64,000 nucleotides of DNA from RGIG8775 sp045660295 (GTDB lineage Bacteria > Bacillota > Clostridia > Oscillospirales > CAG-272): positions 5,488-69,487 of the forward strand of contig JAZRDN010000035.1 of assembly GCA_045660295.1 (NCBI GenBank), read 5' to 3'. The notes beneath the pieces are model-generated. The model saw only the letters and a program-made list of their open reading frames with translations, was not told the origin of the DNA and searched no databases. The position numbers and the translations under genes are program-made. This document shows, piece after piece, positions 42,280 through 50,651 of the stretch. Numbering within the stretch: the stretch's first letter is position 1; each line of letters starts with the position of its first letter.

Positions 42280-42316
42280 GTGCGAACACACTGCCCAAAC
42301 GACAGTATGTTCGCAC
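42280..42316 (-). terminator. Terminator of the oxidoreductase unit
   Basis: GTGCGAACATACTG pairs over 14 bp (one G-U) with CAGTGTGTTCGCAC on the minus strand, followed by TTTTTTGCG. It lies 60 bp after the oxidoreductase stop. Confidence 0.9.
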
Positions 42317-42376
42317 AATTTAATTAAGTCTTAAGAGAATTTTTGGGAGCTTTAAGCTATCCGTTCGCTTTCTCTA

Positions 42377-43555
42377 TTATACCTCGGGGATTGTGATCTC
42401 GATCTCGTGACCAAGCTCTGCGGACTTGCAGATACCGTCAAGGATAGCCTGGTTGATAACGATCTGAGAAGAGGGAATAGGAGCTGTGCCGCCATTCTTG
42501 CAAGCGTCGATGAACGCGCGAACCTTCTTCTCGAAGAGAGAAGCACCTTCGTTCTTCTGAACGGGGATCTCTGTGCAAACCTGAGAACCGCCAACCTCGT
42601 GGTAGATCTTAAGAGGACCGCCGATAGAACCGTTCCAGCACTCTGTGGAGGGGATACGGAGACCGCCCTTTGTACCAAGGATAAGCGCGTCGCCCGCGGT
42701 ATCCATGTTCATAGCCCAAGAAATTCTGAAGTCGAGGATAATGTCGCCCTCAAGACGAACGAAGCCTGCGGCGAAATCGTCAACACCGAACTTCTCAGCG
42801 TACTCGGGATGACCGCTCTTTACGTAGGTAGAGTAGTTGGGGTCAGTTCCGAAGAACGCGGACTTGTAACCTGTAACCGTAAGAGGCTTGGGATAACCGA
42901 TAGCGTTAAGGAGCATATCAAGAGAGTAGCATCCGATATCACCGAGAGCGCCGATACCGCCTGTTTCCTTCTCGATGAAGGTTGTACCGAAGGGGGTGGG
43001 AATACCGCGACGGCGTCCGCCACCTGTCTGGATGTAGTAGATCTTACCAAGCTCGCCGGACTCTACGATCTTCTTGATCATCTTCATGTTCTCGTCAAGT
43101 CTGGGCTGGAAGCCGATAGAAAGGATCTTTCCGCTCTTCTTCTCTGCCTTCATAACCTCAACAGCCTCCTCAAGGGTAACTGTGAAGGGCTTCTCAAGAA
43201 GAACGTGGAGACCGTTCTCAAGAGCGTAGATAGCGGGAGCGGCATGCTGGCGGTTGTATGTACAGATAGTAACCGCGTCAAGATTAAGAGACTTGTCGTC
43301 GATCATTTCCTTGTGGGATGCGTAATCGGTCTTAACACCCTCAACACCGCCGTCCTCAAAGAACTTAGCAGCCTTGCCGGGGATAAGGTCGCAACCTGCA
43401 ACGATCTCTACGTCGGGCTGGTTCTTAAGAGCCTTGAGGTGAGATCCTGCGATCCATCCGCATCCGATAAAACCGATACGGAATTTCTTGCTTGTGTCAA
43501 TTTTTGTTTCTGTGTGCACTTCTTTAAAAGCGTCAAGATTTTCATTGATTGCCAT
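42377..43555 (-). CDS. Gfo/Idh/MocA-family oxidoreductase
   Basis: A 392-residue NAD(P)-dependent sugar or cyclitol dehydrogenase. The Rossmann domain begins at about 24 with FRIGFIGCGWIAGSHLKAL; LEKPFTVTLEEAVE with the catalytic Lys of the EKP motif is near 125; the C-terminal alpha/beta domain contains GGIGALGDIGCYSLDML. ATG 43555 with GGAGG is preferred to a start 11 codons upstream. It is co-transcribed with the upstream isomerase gene (36-bp gap); the exact sugar is unknown. Confidence 0.92.
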   Translation of the reverse strand: MAINENLDAFKEVHTETKIDTSKKFRIGFIGCGWIAGSHLKALKNQPDVEIVAGCDLIPGKAAKFFEDGGVEGVKTDYASHKEMIDDKSLNLDAVTICTYNRQHAAPAIYALENGLHVLLEKPFTVTLEEAVEVMKAEKKSGKILSIGFQPRLDENMKMIKKIVESGELGKIYYIQTGGGRRRGIPTPFGTTFIEKETGGIGALGDIGCYSLDMLLNAIGYPKPLTVTGYKSAFFGTDPNYSTYVKSGHPEYAEKFGVDDFAAGFVRLEGDIILDFRISWAMNMDTAGDALILGTKGGLRIPSTECWNGSIGGPLKIYHEVGGSQVCTEIPVQKNEGASLFEKKVRAFIDACKNGGTAPIPSSQIVINQAILDGICKSAELGHEIEITIPEV

Positions 43556-43591
43556 GATATTTTTCCTCCAAAAATAAATTTGTTTCAAAAA

Positions 43592-44407
43592 TCAATATCC
43601 TATTGATTCGAGGTACTTGCGGCTCTTCTCGATGCACTCGAGAGAGGTGAGATCCATGCTGGGCTTATCCTGCTCGACAACTACCCAGCCCGCGCCTGCG
43701 AACTTGGCAGCCTCTATGATGGGCGGGAAGTCCTGAAGTCCGCTTCCTACAGGGCGGAACTCGAAGCCCGAGGGTCTTGTGGGAACCTTCTTTTCGATGC
43801 CGATAAGCTCGTACATGTCGTCGGACCTTTCACCGTAGAAGTCCTTAAGGTGAACTACGGGAGCGCGTCCTGCGTACTTCTTAACGTACTCTGCGGGTTT
43901 TTCGCCGCCTACGTTTACCCAGCATGTGTCTATCTCTGTCTGGAGATAGTCAGCGGGAATGGCGTCGTAAAGAATATCGAGAGCGTACTTGCCGTTGATG
44001 GTGATGAACTCAAAGTCATGATTGTGATAAAGGAGAGTAAGACCGTTTTCGTGAGCCTTTTTACCGATCTCGCTAATGTCCGCTATGGTCTGCTCCCAGC
44101 CCTCTGCGCCGGGGCGGTCAGCGGAATTGAGATAGGGAACAACGATGTACTTGCAACCGAGAGTTGAGTAGTCCTTGATAACCTTGTCGCAATCCTTTCT
44201 CAGGTCAGCCAAAGCAACGTGAGCCGATATCGGAACAAGACCGATCTCGTCGCACATAGCCTTAACGTCCTCAGCGGAATTACCATAGAGACCTGCGAAC
44301 TCAACGCCGTCGTATCCCATATCCTTGATTTTCTGAAGTGTGCCGCGCATATCCTGCTCTGCGAAGTCGCGGACAGAGTAAACCTGAACAGCTACTGAAA
44401 GAGCCAT
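43592..44407 (-). CDS. Sugar phosphate isomerase/epimerase family protein
   Basis: A 271-residue TIM-barrel protein of the xylose isomerase-like family. Features include VQVYSVRDFAEQDMRGTLQ, GYDGVEFAGLYG, the metal-site regions LLYHNHDFEF and TEIDTCWVNVGG, and HLKDFYGER. Related proteins isomerise or dehydrate inositol- or keto-sugar intermediates. It is paired with a Gfo/Idh dehydrogenase, a very common gut-bacterial combination for sugar oxidation. A promoter lies 90 bp upstream. Confidence 0.9.
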   Translation of the reverse strand: MALSVAVQVYSVRDFAEQDMRGTLQKIKDMGYDGVEFAGLYGNSAEDVKAMCDEIGLVPISAHVALADLRKDCDKVIKDYSTLGCKYIVVPYLNSADRPGAEGWEQTIADISEIGKKAHENGLTLLYHNHDFEFITINGKYALDILYDAIPADYLQTEIDTCWVNVGGEKPAEYVKKYAGRAPVVHLKDFYGERSDDMYELIGIEKKVPTRPSGFEFRPVGSGLQDFPPIIEAAKFAGAGWVVVEQDKPSMDLTSLECIEKSRKYLESIGY

Positions 44408-44495
44408 ATCAAAAAACCTCCATTAATTCTTTTTTTATTGCCCAAAAGATTCAAAACACGTTATCTACGTCTCAAAATCTTCCGTAATTAATTTA

Positions 44496-44524
44496 ATTAT
44501 AAGACATATTATGCGTTGATGCAA
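44496..44524 (-). promoter_or_regulatory. Promoter of the isomerase-oxidoreductase unit
   Basis: Minus-strand TTGCAT (44519-44524), 17 bp, TATAAT (44496-44501). Confidence 0.78.
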
Positions 44525-44592
44525 GTCATATCGAGTCAAAAACAAGACAAATATTGCTATTAATAAAATTTGGCTGTGATTTTGCCGTCAAC

Positions 44593-44621
44593 TTGACAAA
44601 AGGGAGATAAAGTGATATTAT
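44593..44621 (+). promoter_or_regulatory. Promoter of the SPFH gene
   Basis: TTGACA (44593-44598), 17 bp, TATTAT (44616-44621), about 30 bp before the start codon. Confidence 0.75.
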
Positions 44622-44652
44622 TATATTACAACGGCTAAAGGAGGTAAATTTT

Positions 44653-45612
44653 ATGTTTTGGTTGGTTGTATCTTTGGTTATTACGCTGTTTTTGTTCCTT
44701 ATGTTCGGATTGAATAAGGGCGGAAAATGGAGATGTAACAAAAAGCAGTTTGTAGCAATCGTCGGATTGCTTCCCATTCTTTGCGGAATGATAGCTATCG
44801 TACCTACGGGTCACACGGGTATTCTCACCACCTTCGGTAAGGTTGAGGACGTTACTCTTGAGGCGGGACTTCACATCAAGGCGCCCGTGCAGGAGGTCGT
44901 TGCTATGGACAACCGCACGCAAAAGAGAATGCTTGACCTTAAGTGCTTCTCAAGTGATATTCAGGAAGTGTCTATAAAATACTCCATAAACTATCAGATA
45001 CAGAAAAGCAACGCGCAGACTATCTACAAGACTATCGGACAGAACTACTACGAGGTAGTAATGGACCCGAGAATTCAAGAGGCTGTAAGAAGCGTCATCG
45101 CCAATTACACCGCCGAGAGTCTTATCGAGCAGAGAGAGGTGCTCTCGCAACAGATAACGGCTATTCTTATTGACGAGCTTGGTACATATAACATCGAGGT
45201 AGTAAATACCGCTATTGAGGATATGGATTTCTCTGATGCGTTTACGCAGGCGGTAGAGGATAAGCAGGTCGCTCAACAGCAGCTTCTTAAGGCAAAGACC
45301 GAGCAGGAGCAGCTTACAATGGAGCAGGAGGCGCAGGCACAGCGTCAGGAGATCGCCGCTGAGGCAGAGGCTAATATTGCGATCATTCAGGCGAATGCCG
45401 ACAAGGAGGTTCTGAAAATACAGGCTGACGCGGCGGAGTACGCCGGACAGAAGGACGCGGCGGTAAACGAGGCTCTCGCCAAATCACTTACCGACGTGCT
45501 TTTGCAGTATTACGAGATCAAGCAGTGGGACGGCAAGCTTCCCGAATATCTCGTGAGCGGAGTTGACGGTGTAAGCCCCATTCTCGGTTCTGTAAATACT
45601 AAAGGCGAATAA
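44653..45612 (+). CDS. SPFH/Band 7 (prohibitin-like) membrane protein
   Basis: The 319-residue protein has two N-terminal hydrophobic segments (about 2-18 and 32-52), then an SPFH domain (about 55-210; TGHTGILTTFGKVEDVTLEAG, GLHIKAPVQEVVAMDNRTQK). A long Glu/Gln/Ala coiled coil (about 200-270; KTEQEQLTMEQEAQAQRQE) follows, typical of prohibitins and HflK/C-like scaffolds. It probably organises membrane microdomains. An AAAGGAGG site precedes ATG 44653. It is followed by tmk at 25 bp, possibly one transcript. Confidence 0.92.
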   Translation: MFWLVVSLVITLFLFLMFGLNKGGKWRCNKKQFVAIVGLLPILCGMIAIVPTGHTGILTTFGKVEDVTLEAGLHIKAPVQEVVAMDNRTQKRMLDLKCFSSDIQEVSIKYSINYQIQKSNAQTIYKTIGQNYYEVVMDPRIQEAVRSVIANYTAESLIEQREVLSQQITAILIDELGTYNIEVVNTAIEDMDFSDAFTQAVEDKQVAQQQLLKAKTEQEQLTMEQEAQAQRQEIAAEAEANIAIIQANADKEVLKIQADAAEYAGQKDAAVNEALAKSLTDVLLQYYEIKQWDGKLPEYLVSGVDGVSPILGSVNTKGE

Positions 45613-45637
45613 AAAGTTTAATTGAGGGTAAATGACG

Positions 45638-46270
45638 ATGTCGGAAAACAAAAGAGGACGATTTATAGTAATTGAGGGAATAGACGGCGCGGGAAAGACT
45701 ACGCAGATAGAGCTTCTTGCCGAAAAGCTGCGCGCCGAGGGCAGAACGGTGCATATTACCGCAGAGCCTACCGCTTCGGTAAGCGGAGGGCTTCTTCGTG
45801 ACGCGCTGGGCGGAATATCCAACAGAACGGCGTGTGAAATGGCGGCGCTTTTCGTGCTGGACCGAATTTTTCACAACGTAAATCCGGGCGGCATAAACGC
45901 TATGCTTGAGAGAGGGATAGACGTGATCTGCGACAGATATTATTATTCCTCACTGGCTTATCAGGGTAGTCAGACCGATTTTGAGTGGGTAAAGAACATG
46001 AACCTCGGCTGTCCCGAGATAAGGATACCCGACCTCTGCATCTTCCTTGATCTCGCTCCCGAGGAAAGCCTTAAGCGCATCTCCAAGGGGCGTACCACTA
46101 CCGAGATTTACGAGAAGCTCGACACGCTTGAAAGCGTCAGAAAACGCTTCTTTGACGTTTTTGAGCTTTTGCGCGAGCGTGACAATATCAAAATAATCGA
46201 CACCACGGGCGACTCTATCGAGGCGGTGGCGCAAAAGATCTCCGAGGCTGTGGAGAGTTTCAGCTTTTAA
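45638..46270 (+). CDS. tmk: Thymidylate kinase
   Basis: The 210-residue enzyme phosphorylates dTMP to dTDP. P-loop GIDGAGKTTQ is near residue 15, the dTMP-binding DRYYYSSLAYQG near 95, and the lid region contains RISKGRTTTEIYE. ATG 45638 is preferred to ATG 45632, because GAGGG is 9 bp from the former but only 3 bp from the latter. It ends near a long hairpin shared with the convergent lipoprotein gene. Confidence 0.94.
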   Translation: MSENKRGRFIVIEGIDGAGKTTQIELLAEKLRAEGRTVHITAEPTASVSGGLLRDALGGISNRTACEMAALFVLDRIFHNVNPGGINAMLERGIDVICDRYYYSSLAYQGSQTDFEWVKNMNLGCPEIRIPDLCIFLDLAPEESLKRISKGRTTTEIYEKLDTLESVRKRFFDVFELLRERDNIKIIDTTGDSIEAVAQKISEAVESFSF

Positions 46271-46291
46271 AATTTGAATAAGATCAAAAAG

Positions 46292-46341
46292 ATAACCCCC
46301 TTGACGCGCCTGCTGTAAAGCAGGTATGCCAAGGGGGTTAT
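46292..46341 (-). terminator. Nested hairpin between convergent genes
   Basis: An outer 12-bp perfect stem ATAACCCCCTTG/CAAGGGGGTTAT encloses an inner 6-bp stem CCTGCT/AGCAGG with a GTAA loop. The minus-strand transcript is followed by CTTTTTG, so it can end the lipoprotein transcript; the plus side lacks a T run. Confidence 0.6.
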
Positions 46342-46389
46342 GATTAGACTAATGGTTTTTTGTTGTGTTGATTATATGATTTTAGTTTA

Positions 46390-48051
46390 TTAATAATCTT
46401 TGATTGTTTTAGTTTCTAGCAACGCTAAAGCATCGTCCAAGTCGGTTGTAGTGAACTCAACAGAAAATCCATCATTGTCAATTAATATAAGAGTAACTGG
46501 ACTGTTTATATACTTGAAATGTAAATACCACGTCCATTGATCTCCACCATAATGCCATGTAATAGCGATTTTATCATTTAAAGTTCCTGAAACAATCTTA
46601 ACCCTGTCGCAAGTAGACTCACCATTGCCTTCGGTAAAGTTATATACATATCCTTCATCAAAATCTATAATCCAATATACATCATAAGTGCCACCCTTGT
46701 TTTTGTATGAGAAGATACCTGAATTTCCTTTTTTCGCCGTTTCATAATCATTGGTAGAATAGTAAACAGGAGACGGAACTTCGGGAGTTTCATACTTATA
46801 GTACACAAGATAAATGGTTGAGTTAGCATCAAATTTGTCGCCCTGCTCGAACTCGGTATCTCCAAAAATCCATTCTGTAATATCAATATAATAAATGGTA
46901 TCAGCGGCAGACTCAGTTTCCGTTTTAACGGTTTGGTATTTGAATTTAGTAAAGCCCATTTCACGGAAACTTTTCTCTGCATCCTTATAGTTTATTCCCT
47001 TAAAATCATCTGCACTCATTGTTAAGACAATTTCGGTTTGTTGAGTGTCAGATGTGTTTTCCTCAACCTTTTCACCGCCGATACTCAACACATCGTAAAA
47101 AATCACCCAAGAACCAAGAGCTTTTGTAGGCTCCGCCGTAATTTGTCCCACAATGGTATTGCCCTTTCCAACATCAAGTTCTTCTTCGGAAATGAAATTC
47201 AAGTGTTCACCAGCCCAACAGTTAATCCCCAACACTGAATTTGGTTTGTATTCATTCACATCAAATTGAACAATTGCACCCTTAACATTTTCTCCCTCGT
47301 TAAGTGCAGCCTCAAAAGAAGCGGCGTCAGAATAATCCAATGTATACTCTGTTCCGCCACTCTCCTCGATGTGGTCAGGCTTTTCGTTGTTACTTTCGGG
47401 AACTCTGAACTCCATAGAAAAAGTGTTAAACCCCTCATAATTTAAAGAAACCTTATAGCCCTCGACATTCGTTGCGGAATATACCGTGTCATATTCGTAG
47501 GAGTCTATAGTAAAGCCTGCGGCGACACAAGCCCCTTTATAGAGCATATAGGTATCCTTGGTTGTCTCACCAACATAAAGGAAGAAACCTTTTTCGTTCT
47601 GCCAGTTGAAATAACCGACCTTAGATTCCGGAACAGGAAGCCCACCAGTAACAGCATAAGCAGGCAAGACAAATGTTTCCATAGGAATGGGAGCCTTTAA
47701 TGTAATGTGCAGTTGGTCTTGGCTATCATTGTAATAGAGCGACAGATAATATCCTTCTCCGTTATACGCATAGAAAGAATTACTTAAAGCTTCAACTTCA
47801 ATGTCAAATCCTTTTTCCTGTTCGCACCAACGTTGATACTCTAAATATTGGTTTTGAGAAATTTTATAAACGTACACTAACAAATCATCGTCGTCATTGG
47901 AAACGATTTTCATAAGGTTAGACTGGGGTTCTGGAAGTACATAACCGAGCCTAATATTAATCCAATCAATTTCTTCAGCATCAGGATTACATGCAGTAAG
48001 TAGACAAAGCAACATTAGGGTCGCAAGTAGCAGAGATATAAGTTTTTTCAT
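46390..48051 (-). CDS. Large lipoprotein with repeated domains, function unknown
   Basis: The 553-residue protein starts with a lipoprotein signal peptide (LLATLMLLCLLTAC). Two related segments follow, at about 60-130 and 165-225, each with the pattern YxxYxxxCxxxGF, then V..EGY.xSLxY and a hydrophobic strand; this resembles DUF6591-type repeats, but the assignment is tentative. The middle (about 245-340) may be an OB-like domain, and about 360-430 (KDAEKSFREMGFTKFKYQTV) resembles a PASTA-like domain. It is tail-located after the EamA gene. Base composition is more AT-rich than its neighbours, hinting at later acquisition. Confidence 0.75.
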   Translation of the reverse strand: MKKLISLLLATLMLLCLLTACNPDAEEIDWINIRLGYVLPEPQSNLMKIVSNDDDDLLVYVYKISQNQYLEYQRWCEQEKGFDIEVEALSNSFYAYNGEGYYLSLYYNDSQDQLHITLKAPIPMETFVLPAYAVTGGLPVPESKVGYFNWQNEKGFFLYVGETTKDTYMLYKGACVAAGFTIDSYEYDTVYSATNVEGYKVSLNYEGFNTFSMEFRVPESNNEKPDHIEESGGTEYTLDYSDAASFEAALNEGENVKGAIVQFDVNEYKPNSVLGINCWAGEHLNFISEEELDVGKGNTIVGQITAEPTKALGSWVIFYDVLSIGGEKVEENTSDTQQTEIVLTMSADDFKGINYKDAEKSFREMGFTKFKYQTVKTETESAADTIYYIDITEWIFGDTEFEQGDKFDANSTIYLVYYKYETPEVPSPVYYSTNDYETAKKGNSGIFSYKNKGGTYDVYWIIDFDEGYVYNFTEGNGESTCDRVKIVSGTLNDKIAITWHYGGDQWTWYLHFKYINSPVTLILIDNDGFSVEFTTTDLDDALALLETKTIKDY

Positions 48052-48070
48052 TGCCATTTCTCCTTATCCA

Positions 48071-48985
48071 TTAGTGTTTTAAAAGTTTTATGTCAATTTG
48101 CGAAAGAATGATTGCGATGAACATTAACACACATCCCACAAGTTCGCGTCCCGACATCATCTGACCGAGGATTATCGCTCCCGCTACGGTCGCTACAACC
48201 GACTCAAAGCTCATGATAAGCGAAGCAACCGTGGTCGATGACGAAAGCTTCTGTCCAATGACCTGAAAAGTGTAAGCCACACCGCAGGAGAGCACGCCCG
48301 CGAAAAGGATAGGACCAATGACCTTAATGATAAGGTCGGGGTGGAAGCCACCCTCAAAAATAAACGTCATAACACATGCGAGCAGCCCCGAAAAAACGAA
48401 TTGCAGGCAAGAAAGCTTTACGCAATCGGATTTTTGAACGAAATGGTCCACCGAAAGAATATGGAAGGCGAAGGCTACCGCGCAGAGAAGCGTTACTATG
48501 TCGCTGAATTTCACCGAAAAGCTCTCGGTGCCCACGCAGAGCAGATAGAGCCCCGCTATAGCGAGCACGATACATGCGTATATGTGCGGTTGTATCTTCT
48601 TTTTGAGAAGAAGCCCGATTATCGGTACGAAGATTATGTACATAGCCGTGATAAAGCCTGCCTTGCCGGGATCTGTGCCAAGCGCCATGCCGCCTTGCTG
48701 GAGACAAGCCGCTATACAGTGGCAAAAGCCGCATACAAGACCGCCGATAACAAGGTGTTTGTTCTCGGCTTTCGTCGGCTTTAAGTAGGTGCCGTTGGAC
48801 TTTTTTATTCCGTCCGTAGCGAGAATGACCGGGATAAGCACTATCGCACCGATAAGCGTGCGCACGGCTTGAAATTCAAAGGGACCGATTATCTCTGCGG
48901 CAATGTCCTGCGCCACAAAGGTGCATCCCCAGATAATAGTTGCCACTAACAGGAAAAGATTTCCCTTAAGGTCTTTTGCGTTCAT
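48071..48985 (-). CDS. EamA-family (DMT superfamily) transporter
   Basis: A 304-residue protein with ten predicted membrane helices in two EamA halves. The N-terminal half has the typical GNLFLLVATIIWGCTFVAQD, and the C-terminal half ends ATVAGAIILGQMMSGRELVG. Family members export metabolites or amino acids; the substrate cannot be told here. It starts 18 bp after rlmH and precedes the lipoprotein by 20 bp, so it is in the galK-led run. Confidence 0.9.
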   Translation of the reverse strand: MNAKDLKGNLFLLVATIIWGCTFVAQDIAAEIIGPFEFQAVRTLIGAIVLIPVILATDGIKKSNGTYLKPTKAENKHLVIGGLVCGFCHCIAACLQQGGMALGTDPGKAGFITAMYIIFVPIIGLLLKKKIQPHIYACIVLAIAGLYLLCVGTESFSVKFSDIVTLLCAVAFAFHILSVDHFVQKSDCVKLSCLQFVFSGLLACVMTFIFEGGFHPDLIIKVIGPILFAGVLSCGVAYTFQVIGQKLSSSTTVASLIMSFESVVATVAGAIILGQMMSGRELVGCVLMFIAIILSQIDIKLLKH

Positions 48986-49003
48986 GATGATTCCTTTACT
49001 TTG

Positions 49004-49483
49004 TTACTTGTGATATTTTGTTCCCTTGATAATGTTCAGCGCGCGGTAGATTATCTCAAGCAGCATCACGCGCATGAGCTGGTGGGGAAATGTGAGCTTG
49101 GATACCGATAATTTGAGGTCGCAAGCCGCCTTGAGCGACGCGTCTATGCCGTGCGAGCTTCCGATAATAAGGCAGATGCAACCGCTTGTTTGCGCCGTTT
49201 CCTCAATTTTTGCGGCAAGCTCCTCCGAGGAAAACTGCTTGCCCTCAACGCACATAGCGATTTTATATGCCTTTTGCGGAATCGCCTTGGTTATCCTCTC
49301 TGCCTCGTCTGCGAGAGCGCGGTTTATGTCGCTTTCCGACGGGTTTTCGGGGAGCTTGTATTCTTTAAGCTCGATTATTTCAAGGCTGCAAAATGACGAA
49401 AGTCGCTTGGAATATTCGGCAATGGCGTCCTTGAGATAGCTCTCCTTTAACGAGCCGACCGAAATTATTTTAATGCCTAACAT
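49004..49483 (-). CDS. rlmH: 23S rRNA (pseudouridine-1915-N3) methyltransferase RlmH
   Basis: The 159-residue SPOUT-class methyltransferase has exactly the family length when started at ATG 49483. Motifs are IKIISVGSLKESYLKDAIAEY, the SAM-binding knot CLIIGSSHGID, and the C-terminal LTFPHQLMRVMLLEIIYRAL. The start overlaps the end of the metallo-hydrolase gene by 7 bp. It is near walJ as in many Firmicutes. Confidence 0.95.
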   Translation of the reverse strand: MLGIKIISVGSLKESYLKDAIAEYSKRLSSFCSLEIIELKEYKLPENPSESDINRALADEAERITKAIPQKAYKIAMCVEGKQFSSEELAAKIEETAQTSGCICLIIGSSHGIDASLKAACDLKLSVSKLTFPHQLMRVMLLEIIYRALNIIKGTKYHK

Positions 49484-50274
49484 TGCCCCTCCGTTTCGCA
49501 CACGAGCTTGGTTACTTCAAACTGATCGGCAACCGCAAGATTGAACTCGGGGTCACCGATGACCGCCGAGACCTCGTCGTAGGCGAGCTCGGGGGTGTTG
49601 TTTTCCTCGCTGATGTGCGCTAAAAGAATATTTTTTGTGCCACTTTCCACAAGCTTTGCCGAAAGCAGAGCGCAATCGGTGTTGCACAGATGTCCGCGCC
49701 TGCCGAGAATACGCTTTTTTAGGTCGTAGGGATAGCTTCCGTTTTTTAACATCTCCACATCGTGATTGGCTTCCAGCACTACCGATTCGCACCCCATAAG
49801 TCCCGCCAAAATCTCGTCGGTGACATAGCCGATGTCGGTAGCAAAGCCTATCTCACGCCGCTTGCCGTTCTCCTCAAAGCTTATGTGATATCCCACGCTG
49901 GACATGCTGTCGTGTGGTGTTGGAAATGACGAGACGCAGAGTCCTTTTATCTGCTCGTTAAAAAGCGGAGTGTGAGTGATTATGTTTTCGGTGACGTGCG
50001 GCAAGCCAAGCGAAATCAGCTTTTGTGCCGAACGTTCGGTGATGTGTACCGGAATAGGGTGCTTTTTTAAAAGATTTTCAAGTGCCGATATATGGTCGGA
50101 ATGCTCGTGGGTTATGAAAATAGCGTCGATGTCGGCGGGGGTAAGCCCCACCTGGGCAAGTGCCTTGGTCAGCCTCAGTGCGCTTTTTCCCGCGTCTATG
50201 AGAATGTTAGCTCCGCCCGCCGATATCAGCGTGGAATTGCCCTTCGAGCCTGAGTACAGTGATATTATCTTCAT
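49477..50274 (-). CDS. walJ: Metallo-beta-lactamase-fold hydrolase, WalJ/YycJ type
   Basis: The 265-residue protein has the metal site motif FITHEHSDHISALE near residue 55 and further ligands around PHDSMSSVGY, EANHDVEML and LLAHISEENNTPE. The N-terminus IISLYSGSKGNSTLIS is the YycJ/WalJ signature. Homologues are linked to the WalRK regulon and to mismatch-repair exonuclease activity in Bacillus. It overlaps the upstream membrane-protein gene by 4 bp and rlmH by 7 bp. Confidence 0.9.
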   Translation of the reverse strand: MKIISLYSGSKGNSTLISAGGANILIDAGKSALRLTKALAQVGLTPADIDAIFITHEHSDHISALENLLKKHPIPVHITERSAQKLISLGLPHVTENIITHTPLFNEQIKGLCVSSFPTPHDSMSSVGYHISFEENGKRREIGFATDIGYVTDEILAGLMGCESVVLEANHDVEMLKNGSYPYDLKKRILGRRGHLCNTDCALLSAKLVESGTKNILLAHISEENNTPELAYDEVSAVIGDPEFNLAVADQFEVTKLVCETEGQC

Positions 50275-50651
50275 TTTTGTAAATAGGAAAGAATACCTTG
50301 CAGGACGTAGATGTCAAGCACCTCAAGGAAAAAGGTGGCTATCATTGGAATGAGGATAAGAAGCGCCTTTTTGGATTTTTGACGGCGTGCCGTGTAATTG
50401 TCCATAAATTCCTTTTTCTGCTCTGCGCTCCACTCCTTGGGGAGCATGTCTGAGGTGAGCTTTGTGCCTGCCAAGCCGCGGTTGTAAAGTATATACCATA
50501 CAGCCGCCGAAAGCGTGATTACGCTGTAAATCACGATAACCGCTATGTAAGCGCCCACGCTCAGCTCCTTCATGGCTCTGAAAATCAGTATAGCTAACAG
50601 TGTAAGGCAGACAAGACCGCCCGCAAGTCCGAAATTGAATTTTGGTTTCAT
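50271..50651 (-). CDS. Small three-helix membrane protein, unknown
   Basis: A 126-residue protein with hydrophobic segments at about 8-26, 32-55 and 98-122. A charged loop (DMLPKEWSAEQKKEFMDNYTARRQKSKK) lies between the second and third; only the span about 68-95 is polar. No family is recognised. It begins immediately after the galK stop and overlaps walJ by 4 bp, so it is clearly translated within this run. Short membrane proteins at this spot may be lineage-specific. Confidence 0.75.
   Translation of the reverse strand: MKPKFNFGLAGGLVCLTLLAILIFRAMKELSVGAYIAVIVIYSVITLSAAVWYILYNRGLAGTKLTSDMLPKEWSAEQKKEFMDNYTARRQKSKKALLILIPMIATFFLEVLDIYVLQGILSYLQK

Noticed and set aside
42407..43606. 399-codon plus-strand frame opposite the Gfo/Idh gene
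   Set aside because: Antisense by-product of strong codon bias; the minus strand has all dehydrogenase motifs, a GGAGG site and a terminator.
46292..46341. Integron attC-like site
   Set aside because: The stem is fully paired and lacks the attC core sites and extrahelical bases; a terminator is simpler.
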